Assembly (NCBI GenBank): GCA_027339745.1
Contig: DAHWNW010000001.1
Span: 299,188 to 363,187, forward strand
DNA length: 64,000 nt
Source: Nitrososphaerota archaeon
GTDB lineage: Archaea; Thermoproteota; Nitrososphaeria; Nitrososphaerales; Gagatemarchaeaceae
Direction: 5' to 3'
The notes beneath the pieces are model-generated. The model was not told the origin of the DNA, did not search any database, and was given only the letters and a program-made list of their open reading frames with translations. This document shows positions 15,464-23,076 of this stretch, in pieces; the stretch's first letter is position 1, and each line of letters opens with the position of its first letter. The position numbers were made by a program, and so were the translations under genes.

Positions 15464-16707
15464 GGCCTAGGCCCCATGGGAGTGCGACTGTCGACTGGCG
15501 TGTAGGCTGTGCGCTGCGGTCCGACGTAGTCCGAAATGGGGCGGATTATCCTGTTGTCGGCGTACTGCTCTAGGACGTGGGCGAGCCATCCGGGGGCGCG
15601 ACCCACTGCGAACACGGGGGTGAACAGGTATGACGATATCCCTATGTGGTTCAGTGCCAACCCCGAGTAGAGGTCGACGTTAGGGTGCAGGTTCTTCTCT
15701 TTCATAAGTATAGCCTCGGTCCGTTTGATGATCTCCAGCGACTCCTTCTCCTTCGCGGTCCGAACAAAGCGCTCTGCCATGTCGCTGAGTATCATCGCCC
15801 TCGGGTCCATGGTCTTGTAGACCCTGTGGCCGAAGCCGTTGATTTTAGCCTTGCTTGCAAGCTTCCCGTGGATGTATGCGTCCACGTTGGCTGGAGTGCC
15901 GATTTCGGCGGTCATCTCGACCACCTTCTCGTTTGCGCCTCCATGGAGCGGACCCTTAAGGGCCCCCACCGCCCCGGTGACGGCGGAGTAGACGTCCGAG
16001 AGGGTTGAAGCGATGACGCGAGCGGTGAAGGTCGAAGCGTTGAACTCATGGTCTGCGTGGAGTATCAGCAGGACGTCCATCAACTTCGCGTCTTCTTCAG
16101 ATGGGACCTTCCCCGAAACCATATAGAGGAAGTTGGCCGCGAAGGAGATGTCCTCGCGGGGCGCGACCACATCCTGTCCGTGCTTATGCCTGTGGATTGC
16201 CGCCACTATTGTCCCCATCTTCGATGCTATCGACATTGCTTTTTCCTGCTGTGAGTACATCGGGTCGTCGAAGACCCCGAGGGCAGCAACCCCCACTCTC
16301 AGCGCGTCCATCGTGTCACAGTTCTGGGGGAGCGTGGTGAGGATTGAGACAAGCTCGCGTGGTATCTCGCGCTTCGTGCCGAGCTCTTCGCTGAACGACC
16401 TCAGTTCGTTCGCGGTCGGGAGACGGCCGTTCCATAGGAGGTAGGTCGTTTCTTCATAATTGGAGTGCGCCGTGAGGTCTGCGATGTCATAGCCGCGATA
16501 GAGCAGGCGGCCCTCATGGCCGTCGATGAAGGTGATGGAGCTCTTCCCTGCGACGACGTCTTCGAGGCCCTTCGCCTGCGTGGTCAGGCGCTGGATTATC
16601 TGGTCCATGGTCTCTGAATATTTGCCAAGTGACGCGAGCTTGGAGTAGGTGTCCTTCGACAGCTTAACGGTCGTTGATTCAGCGTCGGGGTTCTTCGGCA
16701 TTGGCAT
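15460..16707 (-). CDS. gltA: Citrate synthase with ribbon-helix-helix-like N-terminal extension
   Basis: 415 aa. The conserved enzyme starts near residue 47 (KGLEDVVAGKSSITFIDG, then LLYRGYDIADL). Catalytic segments are intact: ILHADHEFNASTF, GPLHGGANEKV and NGFGHRVYK, followed by LFTPVFAVGRAPGW and the terminal Arg. It condenses acetyl-CoA and oxaloacetate. Residues about 10-40, TTVKLSKDTYSKLASLGKYS then ETMDQIIQRL, resemble a VapB/RHH-type strand-helix-helix unit. ATG 16707 sits about 26 nt from a TATA-like TAATATAC, so the extended start is supported by promoter position; MDQ at residue 34 is the shorter alternative. Confidence 0.95.
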   Translation of the reverse strand: MPMPKNPDAESTTVKLSKDTYSKLASLGKYSETMDQIIQRLTTQAKGLEDVVAGKSSITFIDGHEGRLLYRGYDIADLTAHSNYEETTYLLWNGRLPTANELRSFSEELGTKREIPRELVSILTTLPQNCDTMDALRVGVAALGVFDDPMYSQQEKAMSIASKMGTIVAAIHRHKHGQDVVAPREDISFAANFLYMVSGKVPSEEDAKLMDVLLILHADHEFNASTFTARVIASTLSDVYSAVTGAVGALKGPLHGGANEKVVEMTAEIGTPANVDAYIHGKLASKAKINGFGHRVYKTMDPRAMILSDMAERFVRTAKEKESLEIIKRTEAILMKEKNLHPNVDLYSGLALNHIGISSYLFTPVFAVGRAPGWLAHVLEQYADNRIIRPISDYVGPQRTAYTPVDSRTPMGPRP

Positions 16708-16809
16708 GACGGAATATATTTAATATCTTTAGTATATTAGGTTTTTGACGAGCGTGAGAGGAAACCCCTTAGGGCCGACAGGTAAAAAGAGCACTCGCGG
16801 AAGGGAGAG

Positions 16810-17835
16810 ATGGGGTCTATTCTGACTCGAGTCGCTGTCGTGGGCGCTGGCGTGGCTGGGGCGTATCTGCTGAACCGCCTCCCGACCGACGTGGAGGCCG
16901 AAGCGTTCGAGATGCGGACGGAGAAGAACTGGTACACCGTCTGCGCATGGGGGACTAGCCAGCCATTCATCTCAGACCTGGTGAAGCAGGCGGGTTTCGA
17001 TTTCGGCGACTACGTTCTACACAGGGGGAAGAGCATGCGCGTTGATCTTGGGGACGAAGAAATCAGCATCCCCCTGCGAGGGCTGGTCACCTACGACAAG
17101 CACAGGTTGACCGAGGACATGTTGAAGGGGAAGAAAGTGCACTGGGGGGCACAGGTGAAGGGGGAAGGCGAGAGCCTCAAGGGCTTTGACACCGTGGTGG
17201 ACGCTACTGGATTGCACCGGTCGCTCCTCCCGAAGGTCCAGGAAGACCTGGTAATCCCCTCGCTTGAGTACCAGGTGAAGTCTAAGGAACTCCCATATGA
17301 CGACTTCGTGATCAAGCCATACCCGGGGCTCACGGGATACTGGTGGTACTTTCCCCTGGGAGACGGCTTGGCCCACGTTGGAGCCGGCGACCTTCATCAC
17401 AGGTATCAGGGTGACCTCGACGAGTTCGTGAAGAAGTACCGCTGCGAGGTCGTCAGGAGAATTGGGAGACCAGTCAGGGTGACCCCGCCCAAGCGCATGG
17501 AACCATTCTTCGATGGGAAGGTGACAGGGGTGGGTGAGTCCATCGGCACTGTCTACCCGATGCTGGGTGAGGGCATAATCCCGAGCATGCAGTGCGTGAA
17601 TCTCTTCGTGGATCACCTAGGAGACTCCGAAGGGTACAGGAAAGCGGTCCTGGAACACTACGCTATCTATGCTAAGGTCTATGATTTCATCAAGGCAAAG
17701 GTGGAGGACAGGTTCAGCTTGATGAAGATGTGGCCTACGCTCCTGTCCATCTTCCTCTACATGCGGGGAAATGAGAAGCGATACGGCCTTCAGACGAGGC
17801 TAAACGACTTCTTCAAGATAGTCACGAGGCTCTAG
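16810..17835 (+). CDS. Geranylgeranyl reductase-like FAD-dependent oxidoreductase
   Basis: 341 aa. Rossmann motif VAVVGAGVAGAYLLNRL at the very N-terminus, a central FDTVVDATGLHRSLLPK and a C-terminal FAD-binding segment (TVYPMLGEGIIPSMQC). The substrate-side motif GLTGYWWYFPLGDGLAHVGAGD matches the P-x-G-Y-x-W-x-F-P pattern of geranylgeranyl reductases. Shorter than the 491-aa paralogue at 7471. The TATA-like GGTAAAAAG about 26 nt upstream points to a leaderless mRNA. Followed immediately by the AlaX-like gene (TTG directly after the stop), so one transcript. Confidence 0.8.
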   Translation: MGSILTRVAVVGAGVAGAYLLNRLPTDVEAEAFEMRTEKNWYTVCAWGTSQPFISDLVKQAGFDFGDYVLHRGKSMRVDLGDEEISIPLRGLVTYDKHRLTEDMLKGKKVHWGAQVKGEGESLKGFDTVVDATGLHRSLLPKVQEDLVIPSLEYQVKSKELPYDDFVIKPYPGLTGYWWYFPLGDGLAHVGAGDLHHRYQGDLDEFVKKYRCEVVRRIGRPVRVTPPKRMEPFFDGKVTGVGESIGTVYPMLGEGIIPSMQCVNLFVDHLGDSEGYRKAVLEHYAIYAKVYDFIKAKVEDRFSLMKMWPTLLSIFLYMRGNEKRYGLQTRLNDFFKIVTRL

Positions 17836-18288
17836 TTGAGCGCGGAAGAGCTCAAGACACACTCCGCAGTCCACGTCCTCAAAGGCGCTGTCGAGAGGGT
17901 GCTGGGCGCGAGATGGACCTCGTCGGTATACGTCTCGGGGAGGCATGGGAGGCTCACGGTCAAGTTCGACAGGGAACCCACCGGCGAGGAGCTGTCGGCG
18001 ATAGAGCGGCTAACCAACGAGAAGGTCGCCGAGGGAGCTGAGGTACTGGAGTTCGAGATGGAACGGCAAGAAGCAGAAGGGCACTTTGGGGAAGCGATCT
18101 ACGAGCTACTCCCCGTCCCACCTGAGGTGACTATGTTGAAAATCGTGAGGATACCAGACTGGAACGTCGACTGCTGCAACGAGTCCCACGTTGATAGCAC
18201 CCTGCAAATAGGCGGGATCAGGCTCGGGAAGCACAGGGTGAGTCGCTCAAGGGGGGAGCTCGAGCTGGAGTTCGACCTGGCGGAGTGA
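17836..18288 (+). CDS. AlaX-like alanyl-tRNA editing domain protein
   Basis: 150 aa from TTG 17836, immediately after the preceding stop. It contains the tRNA_SAD editing fold: THSAVHVLKGAVERVLG (zinc ligands His9 and His13), LTNEKVAEGAEVLEFEMERQEA, and DCCNESHVDSTLQIGGIRL, with Cys113/Cys114 and His118 completing the zinc site. Free-standing AlaX enzymes hydrolyse mis-acylated Ser- or Gly-tRNA(Ala) in trans. No aminoacylation domain is present and the length fits the short AlaX class. Confidence 0.88.
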   Translation: MSAEELKTHSAVHVLKGAVERVLGARWTSSVYVSGRHGRLTVKFDREPTGEELSAIERLTNEKVAEGAEVLEFEMERQEAEGHFGEAIYELLPVPPEVTMLKIVRIPDWNVDCCNESHVDSTLQIGGIRLGKHRVSRSRGELELEFDLAE

Positions 18289-18329
18289 ACAGGAACAGGT
18301 AATATCATGGTTCTTTTCAGGCCGTGTCT

Positions 18330-18418
18330 GGGCCCGTAGCGCAGTACGGATAGCGCGGCAGCCTCCTACACGAAGTGGAGCGAGCTGTAGGTCGTGCGTT
18401 CAAATCGCACCGGGCCCG
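18330..18418 (+). tRNA. tRNA-Arg (CCU) with 14-nt anticodon-loop intron
   Basis: Acceptor stem GGGCCCG (18330-18336) pairs with CGGGCCC (18411-18417); discriminator G at 18418; D stem GCGC/GCGC; T arm GTGCG-TTCAAAT-CGCAC. The anticodon stem GCAGC pairs with GCTGT, and between them lies CT-CCT-A, then a 14-nt insert (CACGAAGTGGAGCG), then A. Removing the insert gives a normal 7-nt loop with CCU at 34-36. The insert sits at the canonical position 37/38, and CTCC/GGAG plus CAC/GTG pairing can form a bulge-helix-bulge-like structure for the archaeal splicing endonuclease. No CCA is encoded. Confidence 0.93.
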
Positions 18419-18743
18419 CTTCCTTTTCGGTGCCAGGCGAAGACCCGGACCGGGGGGGTCACGCAGCGCTGAACCAGACTGTCATACCCGCGCTCGCCTG
18501 TCCGAGGAGTCTCCCGCATATGAGGCACTTCAGGATGTCCATGAGGCTGGATATGGGGGCCCTTGGGGGTCGACGAGCTTCCTGCAGGAGGGGGAGTACT
18601 TCATCTCTTCCGCTTCTTCTTCTGGGCGTAACCCGGGGTCCTCAGGTTCGGCGTGACGCCTCGGGTGGAGCTCTCCACCGCCGTCTCGAGGTCGTGCCTC
18701 TGGCTCTCGAGGGCCTGGAGCGAAGCCCGAACCCACCCTATGA
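18419..18743. other. Gene-poor stretch with two short minus-strand coding remnants
   Basis: No intact gene. On the minus strand a 27-codon ORF at 18459-18542 reads MDILKCLICGRLLG with a CxxC pair and could be a zinc-knuckle fragment. A second minus-strand frame ending at 18601 reads SLQALESQRHDLETAVES and then TPGYAQKKKRKR; it looks like the C-terminus of a coiled-coil protein but has no start codon in frame. Both may be decayed or truncated genes. Confidence 0.35.
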
Positions 18744-19390
18744 ATGAAGAAAATCATAGGCATTTCGACATTGGTCCTGTTGGAGACCATCGGACCTTCT
18801 GCATACGCATACGCCATCTACCTCCCAAGCGTCCCAAGCGTCTCCCAAGCAAGCCCTGGCTTTGCGCTGAACATTTACCTTTCAGACCCACCACCCGGCC
18901 CCGAACCTAGGTTACTTCCTCGTCAACGCGACGAGCATGACCATGGAATACTCCTCCAACGTCGTGGCCATGACCGCCACCGAGACGGTTTCGGGTCTCA
19001 GGTTCCGCCAGCTCGAACCCTGTCAGGAGTGCCACCAGCACCTCAAGCACAACATCCGTCGCTGCGTCTTCTACAAGCACTAACTCGTCCAGCGCACAAC
19101 ACGCTTTCGTGAACCGGTACGTCTACAACGTTTCAGCGAGCGTCGGAGATAACGTAAACCTGACTAAGCTTTAGGGGAGCTCCGTGCTCTTGGGGACCAC
19201 GAAGGTCCCCTGACGGAACGTTACAGGGATCATCCTTCACATCGCCGGAGCAGAGGCGTTCTGGACCAACGGAAGCTCCACCCAGCTCAAGGTAGTAGCA
19301 GGCGAGAAGCTGATGGTCAATGTGCGTTTTACCACCCAGTCCAATGTGTCCACTGACATCAACCTGAACATCTCACCGGAGGACATAGGT
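18744..19390 (+). pseudogene. Decayed gene for a secreted DUF4382-like protein
   Basis: Starts with a plausible signal peptide (MKKIIGISTLVLLETIGPSA). The frame is then lost near 18900; the +1 frame resumes as NLGYFLVNATSMTMEYSSN, stops at TAA 19081-19083, and further coding resumes as HAFVNRYVYNVSASVGDNVNLTK and, after another stop, as VTGIILHIAGAEAFW then TNGSSTQLKVVAGEKLMVNV. The pattern of surface-protein strands with Asn/Ser/Thr richness recalls the archaeal DUF4382 family. At least one frameshift and several stops mean that no functional product is expected. Confidence 0.6.
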
Positions 19391-19579
19391 GAGCCCAGGG
19401 CACGAGTCTGTGCCAAGTCCCGTCATCCATCTGACCGCGGTCGGCTCTGGCACGAATGGGATACAGACCACGGAGACCACAGTCGCTTAGTCAGAAAGCT
19501 CCTTATCCATCACCTCGAAGACGTTTGGGACCTTTCAGTCCTTGGCGTTCGTATATTTCTCGCTGCCTGACCCTGAATC

Positions 19580-21088
19580 TTAGAACCCTGACGGTATCCC
19601 GTCCCCGCGGACGTCGCAGACTGCCTTCCTGTAACTCTCCGATACCTCGACCGCCTGGCAGACGCCTGTGCGCCCAGGAAGTGGGAGGGTTTCGATGTCG
19701 TAATCGCGTCCCAGGGGGAGCTCGTAACCGTTCTCAACCAACAGGTTCCTCCCCCCTCCCCAGAGGAACCTGGGGTGTGCGACGTTCTCTTCAGCTGGCA
19801 TGGAATAATCTACAGAATTGGTCACGAATAGGGCGTGCTGGAGCGGGCGGTAGTCGCCGCCGCTCGCCCCTATCGCCAGGTACGGGCGGCCATTTCGCTC
19901 GAGGAGGAGCGAGGAGAGTGTGTGGAGCGGGCGCTTGTGGGGCTCGACCTTGTTCGGCCCTTCGGTGTAGAAGGCAGACGCCCTGTTGCTCAGCGCTATG
20001 CCGCACTCCTTGACGAACACGCGCGACCCGAAGTGGTGGAAGAGGCTCTGGATGCCAGACACCATGTTGCCCTTGGCGTCTGCGACCGAAAAAGCGGTGG
20101 TGTCCCCTTCCCTCACCGGCCTAGAGGGAGACGACTCCCCTCCCTTGGTCGACATGAAGGCGCCCATGTCGATTTTCCCGAATCGTGGGTCGCCGAGCAT
20201 CTCGTCGCGGCGGGCGTAGGCGAGGAGTACTGCTTTCATAGTCTTCTCGATTCGGTCGCGCGAAAGGGGCCCCGCGGCAGAGAGCCCGACCTCAGCCAGC
20301 TGCTTCAAAATCAGAAGGCTAGTCGCGCCCATGCTGTTTGGAGGGACTTCGTAGACCAGAGTCCCACGGTAATCGAGGGTCAGCGGAGCGACCCACTCCG
20401 GCTTGAATTGCGAGAAGTCGCTCTTGCTGCAGGGGACGCCCAGTGACTCAAGGGTCGACGAAATCTTCTCAGCGGGCCAGCCCGAGTAGAATGCTGGAGC
20501 CCCCCCTTCGGCCACCTCTGCTATCACCTTCCCCAAGGCTTCCTGCTTTATGCACTCACCTGGCACCGGCAGCTTCCCGCCGGAAGCGAACACATTCTTG
20601 GCATCGTCGGTGAAGTCGGAAAGAGCGCCTGCGATGGACCGGCACATGGCTGCGCCGATGGGGAACCCTTCGACTGCTAGCTTGACCGCAGGTTCCAGGA
20701 GTTCTTTGAACTCTAGGTCGCCGAACCTTCTCTGCATCTCCCAGACGCCTGCGGCGAGGCCGGGGACGACGCATGTCAGAGGGCCGTAGAGGGGAACCTT
20801 CCCCCCCGCCTTTAGTTTCACCAGATCAAGAGTCAGCCCCGAGGGCGACCAACCGCTGCCGTTCAGGCAGTGCACCTTCCCCGTCTTCGCCTCATAGAGC
20901 ATGCCGAAGAAGTCCCCACCGAGCCCCCCAGCCGGGTGGAAGGTCACCGCAAGGGCGAAGCTCGTCGCGGCTGCCGCGTCAAACGCGTTTCCCCCTCTCC
21001 GAAGGATATCATATCCGACCATCGAAGCGAGTGGCTGCTCGCTCGCCACGGCCGCATGTTCGCCAATCAGCGTTCTGCTGAGCCCCAC
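19580..21088 (-). CDS. ggt: Gamma-glutamyltransferase family protein (Ntn hydrolase)
   Basis: 502 aa. The autoprocessing site GDTTAFSVADAKGNMVS places the catalytic Thr at about residue 330, splitting a large and a small subunit; the upstream GLGGDFFGML motif and the downstream GIQSLFHHFGS match the family. The enzyme cleaves gamma-glutamyl bonds of glutathione-like or polyglutamyl compounds. No signal peptide is visible, so it is probably cytosolic, unlike bacterial periplasmic GGT. Divergent from the helix-turn-helix regulator at 21209, whose operator-like repeats lie between them. Confidence 0.93.
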   Translation of the reverse strand: MGLSRTLIGEHAAVASEQPLASMVGYDILRRGGNAFDAAAATSFALAVTFHPAGGLGGDFFGMLYEAKTGKVHCLNGSGWSPSGLTLDLVKLKAGGKVPLYGPLTCVVPGLAAGVWEMQRRFGDLEFKELLEPAVKLAVEGFPIGAAMCRSIAGALSDFTDDAKNVFASGGKLPVPGECIKQEALGKVIAEVAEGGAPAFYSGWPAEKISSTLESLGVPCSKSDFSQFKPEWVAPLTLDYRGTLVYEVPPNSMGATSLLILKQLAEVGLSAAGPLSRDRIEKTMKAVLLAYARRDEMLGDPRFGKIDMGAFMSTKGGESSPSRPVREGDTTAFSVADAKGNMVSGIQSLFHHFGSRVFVKECGIALSNRASAFYTEGPNKVEPHKRPLHTLSSLLLERNGRPYLAIGASGGDYRPLQHALFVTNSVDYSMPAEENVAHPRFLWGGGRNLLVENGYELPLGRDYDIETLPLPGRTGVCQAVEVSESYRKAVCDVRGDGIPSGF

Positions 21089-21161
21089 GCTATTGCCGCC
21101 CCCGTATCTCTGCTGTCCGAGTCACACTTGCCGAGTCCAACGCTGTTGACTCTTCGGGAAG

Positions 21162-21209
21162 CTATTTATAGAACAAGCGGTTCGTATACAACCGTTGGTC
21201 GATAACCAA
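21162..21209 (+). promoter_or_regulatory. Promoter with two adjacent inverted repeats
   Basis: TATA-like CTATTTATAG (21162-21171) predicts a start near 21193. Two inverted repeats cover it: CGGTT-CGTATAC-AACCG (21178-21194) and TTGGT-CGATA-ACCAA (21195-21209), the second reaching into the ATG. Placement over the start site suggests autorepression by the regulator encoded next, and possibly control of the divergent ggt. Confidence 0.55.
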
Positions 21210-21874
21210 TGAGCCAGGCCGAACTCGATGCTGTTCTAGGGTCGGTGGAGAACCCGATACGACGGAGGATAATATCGAGAATCAGCGAAGAACCTAACTA
21301 TCAGCTGCAGCTTTCGAAGGAGCTGAAGCTCAGCCAGCAGCTTGTGGCGAAGCATCTCACGACGATGGAGAGGGCGGGATTGGTGAGCACTGTCTCACAG
21401 GACAGCCCTCGGGGCCCTCAGAGGAAGGAGTATCTGCTTAAGAACAGCATATCGGTGACCGTGGACCTCGCCCCCAACCTGTTCAGGACGAGGATATTCT
21501 CCTTCGGGGCGTTCCCTGGGGTCGAGGAGGCGGAAGAGCACGCCATGATGACGCAGATCAGCGAAGTGCTCAGGTACCAAGATGGCGCCTCGCGCATACG
21601 CCCACTCACAAATGTGGTAGCCGAGGTCGACAAGAAGCTGAAGGAGATGGAAGAGGAGAGGGCGGTGCTGCTCTACATAAGGAACCTCGCGCTGAGGGAG
21701 GCAGCTCGCATAAGCACATCTCTCCCATTGGCCGATCGCAAGAGAGTCCTCAGGTACCTCATGAGGGAAGAGGGAGACGCGTTGGGAGCCATCTGTTCTT
21801 CGCTTGGTCTGCAGAAGCAGGTGGTCGGGGACATCCTCGAAGAGATGGAAAGGGAAATAGGAAGTTCAGACTAA
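21209..21874 (+). CDS. ArsR-like winged-helix transcriptional regulator
   Basis: 221 aa. N-terminal winged helix: ENPIRRRIISRISEEPNYQL, QLSKELKLSQQLVAKHLTTMERAGLV, then a wing with QRKEYLLKNSISV. The C-terminal half is helical with coiled-coil potential (EVDKKLKEMEEERAVLLYIR) and a second possible helix-turn-helix near residues 175-205. This two-part layout is common in archaeal regulators of unknown ligand. It ends at a hairpin terminator shared with the convergent 58-aa gene. Confidence 0.85.
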   Translation: MSQAELDAVLGSVENPIRRRIISRISEEPNYQLQLSKELKLSQQLVAKHLTTMERAGLVSTVSQDSPRGPQRKEYLLKNSISVTVDLAPNLFRTRIFSFGAFPGVEEAEEHAMMTQISEVLRYQDGASRIRPLTNVVAEVDKKLKEMEEERAVLLYIRNLALREAARISTSLPLADRKRVLRYLMREEGDALGAICSSLGLQKQVVGDILEEMEREIGSSD

Positions 21875-21883
21875 AAAGGGAAA

Positions 21884-21901
21884 GAGGAGCGCTAGCTCCT
21901 C
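21884..21901. terminator. Bidirectional hairpin between convergent genes
   Basis: Perfect 7-bp stem GAGGAGC / GCTCCTC with a GCTA loop, 9 bp after the regulator's stop and touching the TAG of the opposing gene. Flanked by A-rich sequence on one side and CTATATT on the other. Position and symmetry fit a shared terminator or mRNA-stabilising hairpin. Confidence 0.5.
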
Positions 21902-22077
21902 TATATTCCTAGGTTTGGAAAGCTCGCCTGGGGGACGCCGAGTTGGCCCTGAAGGGTCTTGATACGCGTGGCGTATTCCCTCATCCGGGCGTTGTCGCCC
22001 TGCACCTTAGCTATTCGGTAGCCCTTCCACGCCTTGCGGAGGGCTCCCCAGACTTGCCCCTTTTGATATTCGGTCAT
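21901..22077 (-). CDS. Small conserved-looking protein, 58 aa
   Basis: ATG 22077 to TAG 21901. The sequence reads MTEYQKGQVWGALRKAWKG, then YRIAKVQGDNARMREYA, then TRIKTLQGQLGVPQASFPNL. It is basic and helical with aromatic residues, a regular length and third-position G/C bias, all pointing to a genuine gene. No membrane segment. Family not recognised. Its stop overlaps the hairpin at 21884-21901. Confidence 0.65.
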   Translation of the reverse strand: MTEYQKGQVWGALRKAWKGYRIAKVQGDNARMREYATRIKTLQGQLGVPQASFPNLGI

Positions 22078-22177
22078 GTTGTCTGACCTGCCTGGTTCGG
22101 ACCCTTTCCGGTATTTTGCGGGCGGAGTCTATGTTATTTGAGCCAGTAATCAAAGGAGGCTACCACTGAATCGGGGC

Positions 22178-23050
22178 CTACACCATGGAGCGCAGTAGGA
22201 GCCAGACGTTGCTTGGGTGCTCAGAAATCCTCCGCTTCGAATACGCCCACCACCTGTCCCCGTAGGGGAGGTATTCGGAGACTGCGTACCCTGATTTCAC
22301 GAGGTCGACCTTAAGGTCGTCCCTGATGCCCTTGAGGAGCTCGAAGCGGAACTTCGCGTGGCTAGACTCTGCCAGCACCTTAGCGCGCTCAATGAGCGCC
22401 CCGTCGTGGGTTGCGATAGCGAACCCATCCCCCCTTTCAAAGAGCGCCGTCATAAGCCTCTCGAAGTTCTTGTTGATCTCAGGCTTCGTGGGGAAGGCGA
22501 AGTCTGAACCCTCCCTGTAGGCTCCCTTGACCAGCCTCACCATCCCTCCTCGATTGAGTATTGCGTCCACGTCGGCCTCGCTGCGTCTGGCATAAGCCTG
22601 TATCGCAACGCCGAGACTCCGATGGTGGTCGTGGGCGTCAAGATAGGTGGCGACCGTCTTCTCGGTGAACTTGGACCCTTCCATGTCGATCCACAGGAGC
22701 TGTGACGTCTTCTCCGCGTTGGCCGCTATCTTGTCGAATCTGTTTCGCATCGCTTCGTCATCTGACCCCATCCCAAGCTGCGTAAGCTTGACCGAAGCGA
22801 ACCCTCTGATTCCACCGTCAGCTAGCGCCGCCTGGAGTCGGAGGTACTCTTCGACCTGGGCGTCAGCGGCCGTCGGGTCCATAATCTCTTCTCCGAGGAA
22901 GTTGACCACTGCACCTATCCCCCTGGAGTTCGCCTTCTTCGCATCGTCTATCGCCGCACTCAGGTCCGGCCCTGAAATCCATCTCTTCGCCAGTGGCAGG
23001 ACGACCTTCTCTTTGACCCCCAAGGCGTACCGCCGCCAGAGGAACCACAT
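22178..23050 (-). CDS. putA: Proline dehydrogenase
   Basis: About 290 aa from ATG 23050 (MWFLWRRYALGVKEKVV); a TTG 24 nt upstream is possible. FAD-dependent TIM barrel: GIGAVVNFLGEEIMD, LWIDMEGSKFTEKTV, GMVRLVKGAYREGSDF and the C-terminal substrate/FAD signature YLPYGDRWWAYSKRRISE. Oxidises proline to pyrroline-5-carboxylate and feeds electrons to quinone. Stand-alone (no P5C dehydrogenase domain), as in monofunctional bacterial and archaeal enzymes. Divergent from the Xaa-Pro peptidase gene, which would supply proline. Confidence 0.92.
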   Translation of the reverse strand: MWFLWRRYALGVKEKVVLPLAKRWISGPDLSAAIDDAKKANSRGIGAVVNFLGEEIMDPTAADAQVEEYLRLQAALADGGIRGFASVKLTQLGMGSDDEAMRNRFDKIAANAEKTSQLLWIDMEGSKFTEKTVATYLDAHDHHRSLGVAIQAYARRSEADVDAILNRGGMVRLVKGAYREGSDFAFPTKPEINKNFERLMTALFERGDGFAIATHDGALIERAKVLAESSHAKFRFELLKGIRDDLKVDLVKSGYAVSEYLPYGDRWWAYSKRRISEHPSNVWLLLRSMV

Positions 23051-23076
23051 ATTAACAGTGCATACGCGCACCAACG

